Assembly (NCBI RefSeq): GCF_013375535.1
Contig: NZ_JABXJG010000001.1
Coordinates: forward strand, 682,001 to 746,000
Origin: Sphingobium sp. 15-1
Lineage (GTDB): Bacteria > Pseudomonadota > Alphaproteobacteria > Sphingomonadales > Sphingomonadaceae
DNA length: 64,000 bases
Direction of reading: 5' to 3'
Under the pieces are notes generated by a model. That model did not search any database. It was given only the letters and a program-made list of their open reading frames with translations, and was not told the DNA's origin. Numbering within the stretch: position 1 is the stretch's first letter; the number at the start of each line of letters is the position of its first letter. The position numbers and the translations under genes were made by a program. Below, piece after piece: positions 29,075-37,203 of this stretch.

Positions 29075-29313
29075 CTAGGCGGCGTGGCAAATTCCAAGGC
29101 TCGCTGGACTGATTTGGGTGGATTCAGGACATTCCCCCTCCCGCAGGCGGGAGGGGGCTAGGGGGTGGGCTGGCGCGACATCAGCGGCGATTTTCAACGG
29201 CTAAGCTGGAAGCTCGCTGCGCTCGCACCCACCCCTAACCCCTCCCGCCTGCGGGAGGGGAATGTCTTGGATTGGCCATTTCCCGACATTCCGAATTTGT
29301 CCACGCGACCTTG
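29075..29313. repeat. MITE-like intergenic repeat, full copy A
   Basis: This is a 239-base non-coding element between the convergent ends of the hotdog gene and the hydrolase gene. It contains two strong palindromes of the CCCTCCCGC/GCGGGAGGG type around a conserved middle. Its ends are near-inverted repeats related to TGGACAAATTC. It matches copy B (51793-52034, opposite orientation) across its whole length. The rest of the 28936-29322 gap shows nothing recognisable. Confidence 0.8.
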
Positions 29314-29322
29314 GTATCCGCT

Positions 29323-30408
29323 TTAGCTGTCCGGGCCGATATAGTTGCGCATGAGGGCGTTGATCTTTGGCAGGGTTTCCTGCGAATAGCGGGTGGGCTG
29401 CCCGGTTTTCGGATTGATCCCGTATATGCCCGCATGCGGCTGTTGCTGCCCCTCTATATAGGTCACGTCGACCCCCGCCTCGCGCAACCGGGCGGCAAAG
29501 GCGCGGGATTCGTCCCGAAGGATTTCCCACTCGCCCGCCCAGATGATAGCCGGGGACAGCCCCTCCACGGATGGGACCAGCATCGGTGATGCGCGCCAGT
29601 CGAATGTGTCCTCCTTGGATCGCAAATAGAGGCGCGTCACCGACTCCGCCACGTCGCGGGTCAGGCTGTAGTTCGCGAACTCCTCGTAGGAGGCGGTGTT
29701 GTTCCGGGTGTCGAAGACCGGCGTCCACAGCCATTGCACCGCCGGTTTCTGGATGCCGGCGTCGCGCGCCATCAGCGAGACGACGGTTGCGATGTTCGCG
29801 CCAGTGCATCCCCCGCCGATGCCGATCCTGGTCCGATCCACGTCAAGTTCGTCCGCCTTTTCCAGAATATATTGATAGGCCGCGAAGCAATCCTCGACCT
29901 GCGCGGGGAACTTCGCTTTCCAGGAAACGCGATGGTCGAGCTGCGCGACGGCGCAACCCCAATCGAGCGCGTAGCTGCTGTTCTGGGTGTCGCAATTGTC
30001 AAGGCCGTCGAATCCCGCCCAGCCGCCGCCATGGGTGTGGAGGTAAAGGCCGATCGGGCCGGTCCGCTTCTCCGGCATGTAGATGCGCATCGGCAAAGGC
30101 CCGGCGGGACAGGGCACGTCGACGTTCCAGGCCTTCAGGCCGGGGGCCAGGACATGCGGGTCAGGCCATGGGGCGGGCTCGACTCCCGGCGGCAATGTGC
30201 CGAAGGGCAGGTTGATGAGCATCGTCTCCTCATCGACCTCGGCCATGCGGCGCTGCCGAAGCGCTTCATAGTCGATCTTGCTCTCCAGCGGCGGCATCGA
30301 TCCCGGCATCGGAAGACGCACGGGCCCAGGCTGGAAGGAAGGGGGCGAGTCCGGCGCAACCGCGGCAGGATCGGACGATTCATAGTCTTGCAGGTTCATA
30401 GATGGCAT
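29323..30408 (-). CDS. HSL-family alpha/beta hydrolase with Cys at the nucleophile position
   Basis: This 361-residue protein aligns with hormone-sensitive-lipase-type esterases. It has the oxyanion motif HTHGGGW (residues 125-130), a nucleophile elbow, and a C-terminal acid/His pair. The elbow reads IGGGCTGANIA rather than GDSAGGNLA, so Cys201 replaces the catalytic Ser. The acid region reads GEWEILRDE, with E295 where the family has Asp, and the His is probably H325 in QQPHAGI. This would be a Cys-Glu-His type triad, if active. The ATG at 30408 has AAGGT upstream; the ATG at 30399 is an alternative. It follows the P450 gene by nine bases in one operon. Candidate substrates are lactones or thioesters. 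Confidence 0.85.
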   Translation of the reverse strand: MPSMNLQDYESSDPAAVAPDSPPSFQPGPVRLPMPGSMPPLESKIDYEALRQRRMAEVDEETMLINLPFGTLPPGVEPAPWPDPHVLAPGLKAWNVDVPCPAGPLPMRIYMPEKRTGPIGLYLHTHGGGWAGFDGLDNCDTQNSSYALDWGCAVAQLDHRVSWKAKFPAQVEDCFAAYQYILEKADELDVDRTRIGIGGGCTGANIATVVSLMARDAGIQKPAVQWLWTPVFDTRNNTASYEEFANYSLTRDVAESVTRLYLRSKEDTFDWRASPMLVPSVEGLSPAIIWAGEWEILRDESRAFAARLREAGVDVTYIEGQQQPHAGIYGINPKTGQPTRYSQETLPKINALMRNYIGPDS

Positions 30409-30417
30409 CCCCAACCT

Positions 30418-31614
30418 TCAGCTTGTCCCGCCGCGCTTGCCTTCAAGCCGAAGCGGCAGATCAATATAGCCGAACAGGCCGCGATTGACTCCCGCTACAG
30501 GCGTTCCCGCGATCAAGGTCGCATCCGCCTCGATCAGCGCCTCCAGCATGACTTCCATTTCAAGGCGCGCCAGATGCATGCCCGCGCACATATGCGGCCC
30601 CGTGCCCCAGGCCAATTGATCGCGGGCGTCGCGATCAATGTCGAACCGGTCCGGATTTTCGTAGCGCCGCTCGTCCCGGTTGGCGCAGCCATAGAGCAGC
30701 ATCACTCGCGAGCCTTTGGGGATGATCGTCCCGCCCGCATCATAATCCTCGGTCGCCACGCGCCCGAACCAGCGGAGGACCGAATTGCGCCGCACGCTTT
30801 CCAGCACGGCCGCGGGAACCTTGTCGGGCCGTTCCTTCAACTGGGTCCATTGCTCCGGATGGGTCGCCAGATCATGCAGCAGATGCCCCTTCGCCAAAAT
30901 GGTCGTGTCCAGGCTGGGGAAGACATAGGCGCTGATCGCGGACATGGCTTCGACCATCGACAGCTTGCCGCTGTCGACCGCGGCAAACAGATCGCCGGCC
31001 CAACTGCCGGTTCGAACGTTCGCAGGGGTGAGGCTCGCCATGAAGGCGCGCGCCTCTGCCCAGACGTTCACGTCCTTCTCGTCGACGTCCGGACCGATGA
31101 GGTTGAAGGTCGCCGCTGCCCAATCGAGCATGCGCTCCCGCCCGCTTTCCGGAAGGCCGACCAGATGCGAGACGGCCTCGACCGGCAGGAAAGAGGCAAG
31201 CGCCTTCATCGCGTTGAACTGCCCCATGCCCAGCAGGCCGTCGACGCGTTTCACGATCAATTGCTTCAGCCCGTCGCGCGCTTCGCGAAGCTTGGCGGGC
31301 GCGAGCGGCCGCATGATGGTCGTGCGCATGCGCGCATGGACGGGGCCGTCCGTCTGGATGACATTCGTTCCCCGTCCGGCGCTATTCCAACCGTCATTGA
31401 AGCCAATCCCTTCGCCGCTGATCAGCCGGTCGGACGCCCTCAGCGCCGCCTGGACGTCCGCGAAGCGGCCGATCGCATAGACATCGGGCCGACGCAGCCG
31501 GACGGCGGGGCCAGCGTCGCGGATGGTCCGATAATCCTTGAAGGGATTTTGAAGGCTTGCGTCGGTGAACAGGTCGAGATCAAGCACCGGCGCGTCGGGC
31601 AGCAGCGTCGCCAT
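30418..31614 (-). CDS. Cytochrome P450 monooxygenase
   Basis: This 398-residue soluble bacterial P450 should insert oxygen into the pathway substrate using external ferredoxin electrons. The heme-thiolate loop is LAWGTGPHMCAGMHLARLE with Cys343; Trp stands in place of the usual Phe at the start of the signature. The K-helix ESVRR (E272, R275) is intact. The I-helix reads AYVFPSLDTT (229-238), so the usual Ala-Gly before the acid-Thr pair is Pro-Ser. The start at 31614 gives MATLLPD; the frame extends upstream without support. No ferredoxin or reductase gene is seen in the window, so redox partners must be elsewhere. It leads a two-gene operon with the hydrolase. Confidence 0.94.
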   Translation of the reverse strand: MATLLPDAPVLDLDLFTDASLQNPFKDYRTIRDAGPAVRLRRPDVYAIGRFADVQAALRASDRLISGEGIGFNDGWNSAGRGTNVIQTDGPVHARMRTTIMRPLAPAKLREARDGLKQLIVKRVDGLLGMGQFNAMKALASFLPVEAVSHLVGLPESGRERMLDWAAATFNLIGPDVDEKDVNVWAEARAFMASLTPANVRTGSWAGDLFAAVDSGKLSMVEAMSAISAYVFPSLDTTILAKGHLLHDLATHPEQWTQLKERPDKVPAAVLESVRRNSVLRWFGRVATEDYDAGGTIIPKGSRVMLLYGCANRDERRYENPDRFDIDRDARDQLAWGTGPHMCAGMHLARLEMEVMLEALIEADATLIAGTPVAGVNRGLFGYIDLPLRLEGKRGGTS

Positions 31615-31758
31615 GGTCAGTTCCGCCTCCGCGCCGCGCCGTGGCACGGCCATGATCGCCTGGAGGCAGATAGGAAAGGGAAGATGCTTTCGACACAATC
31701 CAGGCGATGATGGGGCGTTGCCTGCCGCATGAATATTTTCTCCTATCTGCTCTCGGCT

Positions 31759-33978
31759 TCACATCTTGATGCTGAATTGCAGCTTGATCGTCCGGGGATT
31801 CAGCGGGACGCCAAGGCTGCTCTGCTCGCCTGGAGGCGCGGCGACGAAGGGGATCGGGAAGGCGAAGCCATAGACATGCTGGTTCGTCAGATTTTGCCCG
31901 ATCAGGCGCAGATTCCAGCTCTTGTCTTCGCCCCCGACGCCGATGCTGACGTTAAGCCGGTGCAAGGCGGCGAGCGGCGGCGTCAGATAGGGGACATCCT
32001 TGACTTCGGTCAGCGAGATCACCTTCGATCGATAGTCCATATTCACGTCGAGTTCGGCGCGCAGGCTGCTGGAAACATCATGCTCCCACGTGCCTCCGAC
32101 CAGGCCGGACCAGCGCGGCGCGTAGGGAATGCGCACGCCGGTCCGCGCATCGCGGGCGTTGGCGTAGATATTGTTCCAGTAGAAATGCAGGTTCCTGGAC
32201 GCTTCCCAATTCACCTGGGACTCGAAACCGTCGCTCGCCACATTCTGATTGAAGACGACGAAATTCTGGCCGTCGAAATTGACGACCTGGAAGTTGCGCA
32301 CCCGCGTATGGAAATAGCTGCCATTCAATGTGAGACGCCGGTCGAGCAGCCTCAGCTTGAAGCCGACCTCCGCCGTACGTGCGCGCTCCGGCTTATAGTA
32401 AGCTTGGGTAAGATCGCTGACGGCGGTCGCGAAACCGCCCGGCTTCGTCCCTTGCCCAAAGGTCGTGTAGAGCAGGATGTCGCTGCTGGGCTTATAGGTC
32501 AGCCCCACCGATCCATCGAGGCTCTTCGTCACCGCCGAAAGGGTGAAGGGCGCGACCGGCGGAGCGAGGAACAGCGAATAGGTCCCCGGAACGACCAGAT
32601 CGCGTGAGAGATCCGCGGTCTTCTTTTCCCGGGTGTAACGCAGGCCGAGCGTGAAGGTCAGCGGATCGGTGATGTGGTAATTGCCCTGCGCGAAACCGGA
32701 AATCGCCTCGTTGGTCTGCTTGAAATTGGTGGCGCTCGTCCCGGTGACGGGGAAGGGGATCGGCGTCGTTCCCAGCGGATAGTCGGCGGCCTGCGTCTGG
32801 ACCTGCCGATAATGCCCCTTCAGATAGAAGATGCCGGCGATATAATCGAAGCGGGAGCCGACCGCGGACGCATAGCGCAGTTCTTGGGTGAACTGCCGCG
32901 ACTTGTCCGGAATGAAGGCGAGCAGGGCATCGCCGGGCAGATAGGTGCTGTTCTGCGTCAGGTTCGCCCGCGATTTGGAATAAGCGGTCTGGGATGTGAG
33001 CGTTCCGTCGCCAATCCCGTAATTGGCCGTCAACACGCCCAGCCGCGCATTCAGCGTCCCGTGCCGCGTCAGGCCGAGCGCGGGCGAATATTGCGCCGAA
33101 CGGCCATATTGGGTGGTGATGCTGTTCGGGAAGCCGAATGAAGCGGCGAGCGTCTCGGGCGCGGTGCCCGAGATCACGATCTGCTGGGTGTTGGGTCCGT
33201 TGGAAACGCCGCTGACAATCTGGCCCATCGCGGTGACGTCCAGGCGATCGGAGGGAGTCCAGACCGCCGTGATGCGCCCGCCGCCGGTGCGGTCGCGCTG
33301 TTCCTGGCCGCTGATGACTTCGCGCAGGGGGCCGCCACGGCTTTCGTAGAAGCCTGCGACCCGAACCTTGAACGCGTCCGAAAGCGGGAGGTCTACCGCA
33401 GCCTCGATACGGTCGGAGTCGAGCTTGAATTCATGTTCGTAGCGGCCGCTGAAGGCCAGCTTATCTCCGGGCTTCACGGTGACGACGTTGATCGCGCCCA
33501 GGCTGCTGTTCTTGCCGAGGAGCGCGGCCTGCGTGCCGCTGATCGCCTCGATCGTGCTCACGTCGAACAGCGATACGCTCAATTCCCGGTCCCGCGCCAG
33601 AAAGGCGCCGTTGAGATAGGTCGCGACCGAAGCGTCGAAGGACGGATTGCCCGGCTGCGACCCCAGGCCGCGCATCGTGGCGACGAATTGATAGGCGTCC
33701 GGCGAAACGGATGTGTTGAGCGCCGGGGCGACCTTCGCAATGTCGATCAGGTTGGAGACCGCCGCGATGGCGAGCCTGGTCTGGTCGACCACTGTCACGG
33801 TCGCGGGGGTCGACTGGACCGAGCGGCTGGATTTGAGCGCGGTGACGACGATGTCGCTGACCGTCGAATCACTGCCGGAAGGCACGACGGACGCGTCGCC
33901 TCCGGTCGCTTGCGCATGCGCGGCGCCGCCGGCCAGCAGGGCCATTGTTGCGACGGACGAAAGCCATTTCTTGGGCAT
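31759..33978 (-). CDS. TonB-dependent outer-membrane receptor
   Basis: This is a complete 739-residue receptor. A signal peptide ends near residue 22 (GGAAHA before QATGG), a TonB-box-like DIVVTALKSS follows near residue 42, then the plug with GKNSSLGAINVVTVKP and a long beta barrel ending TIKLQFSIKM. The final residue is Met rather than the aromatic residue usual for barrel assembly. The ATG at 33978 has AAGGAGGGG upstream. A copy of the AT-rich regulon motif lies 55 bases before the start, which ties it to the catabolic genes. It lies 144 bases upstream of the P450 gene on the same strand. It likely imports the cluster's substrate. Confidence 0.94.
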   Translation of the reverse strand: MPKKWLSSVATMALLAGGAAHAQATGGDASVVPSGSDSTVSDIVVTALKSSRSVQSTPATVTVVDQTRLAIAAVSNLIDIAKVAPALNTSVSPDAYQFVATMRGLGSQPGNPSFDASVATYLNGAFLARDRELSVSLFDVSTIEAISGTQAALLGKNSSLGAINVVTVKPGDKLAFSGRYEHEFKLDSDRIEAAVDLPLSDAFKVRVAGFYESRGGPLREVISGQEQRDRTGGGRITAVWTPSDRLDVTAMGQIVSGVSNGPNTQQIVISGTAPETLAASFGFPNSITTQYGRSAQYSPALGLTRHGTLNARLGVLTANYGIGDGTLTSQTAYSKSRANLTQNSTYLPGDALLAFIPDKSRQFTQELRYASAVGSRFDYIAGIFYLKGHYRQVQTQAADYPLGTTPIPFPVTGTSATNFKQTNEAISGFAQGNYHITDPLTFTLGLRYTREKKTADLSRDLVVPGTYSLFLAPPVAPFTLSAVTKSLDGSVGLTYKPSSDILLYTTFGQGTKPGGFATAVSDLTQAYYKPERARTAEVGFKLRLLDRRLTLNGSYFHTRVRNFQVVNFDGQNFVVFNQNVASDGFESQVNWEASRNLHFYWNNIYANARDARTGVRIPYAPRWSGLVGGTWEHDVSSSLRAELDVNMDYRSKVISLTEVKDVPYLTPPLAALHRLNVSIGVGGEDKSWNLRLIGQNLTNQHVYGFAFPIPFVAAPPGEQSSLGVPLNPRTIKLQFSIKM

Positions 33979-34032
33979 CTTCCCCTCCTTGTTCGGCGCG
34001 CTGGAATGGCGCACTCTTTCGAATATGGGTCT

Positions 34033-34054
34033 GCCATAAAATATTCTTTTTATC
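34033..34054. promoter_or_regulatory. AT-rich regulon motif, copy 5 (TonB receptor promoter)
   Basis: Read on the minus strand this is GATAAAAAGAATATTTTATG, with one G inside the A-run compared with the other four copies and the same TTTTATG end as copy 4. It lies 55 bases upstream of the receptor start. A second AT-rich stretch follows to 34080. Confidence 0.45.
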
Positions 34055-34228
34055 AAATCCAATTTTTATTATTCAGAAAAAGTTCCTTTGACTGGGCGGC
34101 GCAAGCGAAATCAGTCCCGCGAAGGCCGAGATTTGCGGGGCGCAGCATAGCGGAATGCCGCCGGGGAATCGTGAGGAATAGGGCGTTGCCGGCCGGCGGC
34201 CGTTCCGTCGTTTGACGAAGCGGGCGTC

Positions 34229-35779
34229 TCAGCGCCGGAATGCTTTGGCCGTCCCCGCAGACCGAGTCTTCGAATGCGCGCGATGATCGGTCAAAACCGC
34301 GTGGGCAGCGTTAGCGCCGCAAGCGCCATGGACGCCGCCGCCGGGATAGATGCCCGGGCCAGCCAGATAGAGCCCCTCCAGACCGCCGCGATATTGGGCC
34401 GCGCCCATTTTCATGAGCATGCGCCGCTCGAAGGACGATGAGAGATCGCATGACATCGCCAAGGGCGGGTCGGCCTGGTCGGACCGGTAGCTGGCCCACA
34501 TGTCCAGGAACGCCCGAGGGAAAGCCGCCTCGACCATGTTCCACTTATCCGCGTCCATGATGTCCGTGGCCGGAAAATTGCTGTCGACCACCGCGATATG
34601 CCGCCCTTGCGGGGCTTGCGGCGGATCCCAGAGACTGTGCACGCGGACCACGCCGGCTGGCCTTGGCAGCAGGCCGGCGCGCAGGTCGGCCTGTTGTTGC
34701 AGCACATCGGCGGGCGATTCATGCCCCACGACCGTTTTGAGACAGGCATCGATGTCGGGATCATATTGCGCCGACTTGTAGCGCGGTTGCCCTGCCAGGC
34801 AGAAGACGGTGCTTGCGATCGATGCGGGCCGCTGCCGCCGGAAGGCCGCCAATTCGTCGCGCATGCCCGGCGCAATGGCTTCGGCGTCCAGCAGGGCGTC
34901 GAACATGTCCAGCAAGGGAACCGCCGCCAGAATGGCGCGGGACGCGCCGATGATTGCGCCGTCCGCCGTCTCCACGCCGACGGCGCGCCCAGCGTCCACC
35001 ATGATCCGGCGCGCCGGAGTCGACCCGGCAATCCGGACTCCCGAAGCGATCGCTGCCTCGCGCAGCGCTTCCGCATAGGCTCCCATGCCGCCCAGCGGGA
35101 GGCGCCAACGTCCAGCGATCCATAATGAATAGCCAAGAAAGGCGATGTCGCTGCCGCGTTCCTCCAACCCGACGCCCGTCTCGGTGGCGAGGTGATAGAG
35201 AAGGATACGAACCTCAGGTGCCTCGAACAGTTGGTCGATCAGGGTTCGCGCGCTGCCTTGTCCGAGCGGACCTCTCCCGCAATGGCCTTTATAGGCCTTT
35301 CGCACCGCATCGGCTTGTCCCGCAAACCATTGCGGGTCCGGCGCATGATATAAGCCGTTCCGGATGACGGCCCCTAAAGGCGCGGAGCGGCGCTTGAGCT
35401 CGGCATAGGTGGCGCCATCCTTCCGGGAATAGGCCGCGAAGCTTTCAACCGTCCGCGACAGAAGGTCCGGGCGGTGAAGAATGACCGGCGGCCGGCCATC
35501 CGCGAACGCGACGCCAAGCTGCGCCTCCGGCTGGTGCATGGGCACGCGTAACGTCCTGGGCGCAATCCGGTCGGGCATAATATCTGCGAAGAGAAAGCAG
35601 TTGGCGTGGGGGCTGTAGCGAAAGCCGCCGATGCGCGAGTCGACCGTCGTCGCGCTTCCGCCCACGGCCGCCTGCGCTTCCAGAAGCAGCACCGACCATC
35701 CTGCCCGCGCCAGGTCGAGCGACGCCGTCAGGCCGTTATGGCCGCCTCCGATGACGATGGCATCATAATCTTCCGTCAT
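34229..35779 (-). CDS. FAD-dependent oxidoreductase, PYROXD2/phytoene-desaturase-like
   Basis: This 516-residue flavoprotein has the N-terminal dinucleotide motif IVIGGGHNGLTASLDLARAGWSVLLLEAQAAVGGSATT. It ends with the matching FAD-binding closure LEGLYLAGPGIYPGGGVHGACGANAAHAVL. Between them is a substrate domain like that of phytoene desaturases and PYROXD2. Such enzymes desaturate or isomerise hydrophobic substrates. The start at 35779 (MTEDYDAIVIGGG) is chosen because the dinucleotide fold begins at once; the frame continues upstream toward the tRNA. No carotenoid genes are nearby, so a role in the catabolic cluster is more likely than pigment synthesis. It is the last gene before the tRNA boundary. 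Confidence 0.88.
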   Translation of the reverse strand: MTEDYDAIVIGGGHNGLTASLDLARAGWSVLLLEAQAAVGGSATTVDSRIGGFRYSPHANCFLFADIMPDRIAPRTLRVPMHQPEAQLGVAFADGRPPVILHRPDLLSRTVESFAAYSRKDGATYAELKRRSAPLGAVIRNGLYHAPDPQWFAGQADAVRKAYKGHCGRGPLGQGSARTLIDQLFEAPEVRILLYHLATETGVGLEERGSDIAFLGYSLWIAGRWRLPLGGMGAYAEALREAAIASGVRIAGSTPARRIMVDAGRAVGVETADGAIIGASRAILAAVPLLDMFDALLDAEAIAPGMRDELAAFRRQRPASIASTVFCLAGQPRYKSAQYDPDIDACLKTVVGHESPADVLQQQADLRAGLLPRPAGVVRVHSLWDPPQAPQGRHIAVVDSNFPATDIMDADKWNMVEAAFPRAFLDMWASYRSDQADPPLAMSCDLSSSFERRMLMKMGAAQYRGGLEGLYLAGPGIYPGGGVHGACGANAAHAVLTDHRAHSKTRSAGTAKAFRR

Positions 35780-36003
35780 GACAGATGTGGTCCGCTCATT
35801 CTGATCGGCAGTCCTTGGCCGACTGTGCATCCGCTTTGGCCCGCAAGGCCTTTCTGCCTGTAATCGCCAGATGCGGAAAGCCGCTTTACCTGCTGGTTCC
35901 GAACGGCGCTCAGGCCCCCCAGCGCGTTGTTCGCGACTTTCCATGAATGGTGATAGCGCTTCGTCCGCAGAATCTGCGAGGCGGTCTGAAAGCTTGGAAA
36001 ATG

Positions 36004-36078
36004 TGGCTCCCCGAGTAGGATTCGAACCTACGGCCATTCGATTAACAGTCGAATGCTCTACCGCTGAGCTATCGGGGA
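36004..36078 (-). tRNA. tRNA-Asn (GTT), copy 1
   Basis: The minus strand folds into a full 75-nt cloverleaf. It has acceptor stem TCCCCGA/TCGGGGA, D arm GCTC/GAGC, anticodon loop CTGTTAA with anticodon GTT, a T arm with GGTTCGAATCC, and an encoded CCA end. The discriminator base is G, as usual for tRNA-Asn. An identical gene lies 270 bases away. Confidence 0.97.
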
Positions 36079-36273
36079 GCGACCCGGCTTCCGCCGGGCA
36101 GGCCGCGCATATGCAGCGGCTTTCGGCAAATGGCAAGGGTCTGGAAACCCTCGCGCCTCAAAAAAATGAATGACAATCCCGATCCGAAACAAGCCCATGT
36201 CGCAATCCGAGCGAACGCGTAAGGCTGCCGCATGATCATGGGGATTTCCGGGCCTCAGCCGCCGGATGAAAAT

Positions 36274-36348
36274 TGGCTCCCCGAGTAGGATTCGAACCTA
36301 CGGCCATTCGATTAACAGTCGAATGCTCTACCGCTGAGCTATCGGGGA
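36274..36348 (-). tRNA. tRNA-Asn (GTT), copy 2
   Basis: This 75-nt tRNA-Asn gene is identical in sequence to copy 1, with anticodon GTT and an encoded CCA. The similarity continues about 60 bases into the upstream (5') flank, so the pair arose by tandem duplication of gene plus leader/promoter. Confidence 0.97.
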
Positions 36349-36426
36349 GCGGCCTGGCTTCCGCCGGGCAGGCCGCGCCTATAGCAGCGGCTTTCCGGCA
36401 ATGGCAAGCGCCAAATGACGGAATCT

Positions 36427-37203
36427 TTACGCGATGAACTGTTCCGCCGCGATCCGGTCGTCCAGCGTATGTTCCGGGTCGAAAAGCAGCGTCAGCGGCG
36501 TCGCCCGGTCGATCTTCACCTCGACCTGCGCGATGTCGCGCACTTCGCGTTGGTCGGCCACGGCGCTGACCGGGCGCTTAACGGGATCGAGCACGGTGAA
36601 CTGGATCGCGGTATTTTCCGGCAGAATCGCGCCGCGCCAGCGCCGGGGACGGAAGGGGCTGATCGGCGTCAGCGCCACCAGCGCCGATCCCAGCGGCAAT
36701 ATCGGCCCATGGGCGGAGAGATTATAGGCCGTCGATCCGGCCGGCGTCGCCACCAACACCCCGTCGCACACCAGTTCGGGCAGCACGGTGCGCTCGTCGA
36801 CCTTCACCTCCAGCTTGGCGGTCTGGCGCGTTTCGCGCAGCAGCGACACTTCATTGATGGCGGGGATGGAGAATCGCTCCCCATCCACCGTATCGACGGT
36901 CATGCGCAGCGGATTGACCTTGAACGGCTTGGCCGCCTCGATCCGCTGTTCCAGCCGTTCCAGCCGCCATTCGTTCATCAGGAAGCCGACCGTGCCCAGG
37001 TTCATGCCGAATACCGGCAAAATCCGCCGTCCCTCCAACATGGCGTGCAGCGTCTGGAGCATGAAGCCGTCGCCGCCCAGCGCGATGATCATGTCCGCCT
37101 GTTCGACCGGCACGAAGTCATAGGTCGCGCGCAGCCTCTCCTCCGCCGCCTTGGCGGCCGGGCTGGGGGAGGCGACGAGGGCGCGCCGAACCTCTTCGGT
37201 CAT
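36427..37203 (-). CDS. nadK: NAD kinase
   Basis: NAD kinase phosphorylates NAD to NADP and is the only source of NADP in most bacteria. The 258-residue length is that of the compact alphaproteobacterial form. The GGDG motif lies at 43-46 (IIALGGDGFMLQTLH), followed by GMNLGTVGFLMNE, the conserved Asn-Glu in PAINEVSLLR and the TPAGSTAYNLSAHGPI motif. Its ATG overlaps the moaA stop by four bases (ATGA), so the two are translated from one message. Confidence 0.96.
   Translation of the reverse strand: MTEEVRRALVASPSPAAKAAEERLRATYDFVPVEQADMIIALGGDGFMLQTLHAMLEGRRILPVFGMNLGTVGFLMNEWRLERLEQRIEAAKPFKVNPLRMTVDTVDGERFSIPAINEVSLLRETRQTAKLEVKVDERTVLPELVCDGVLVATPAGSTAYNLSAHGPILPLGSALVALTPISPFRPRRWRGAILPENTAIQFTVLDPVKRPVSAVADQREVRDIAQVEVKIDRATPLTLLFDPEHTLDDRIAAEQFIA

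Larger units (their letters stand above)
36004..36408. repeat. Tandem duplication of tRNA-Asn with its 5' flank
   Basis: Segments 36004-36137 and 36274-36408 are near-identical. The tRNA parts match fully and the flanks differ by a few substitutions and single-base indels. The period is 270 bases. The spacer between them (36138-36273) is not repeated and shows no gene. Confidence 0.9.

Noticed and set aside
35780..36427. Integrase or recombinase next to the tRNA-Asn pair
   Set aside because: No frame in this stretch has recombinase motifs. The only repeat is the tRNA duplication itself.
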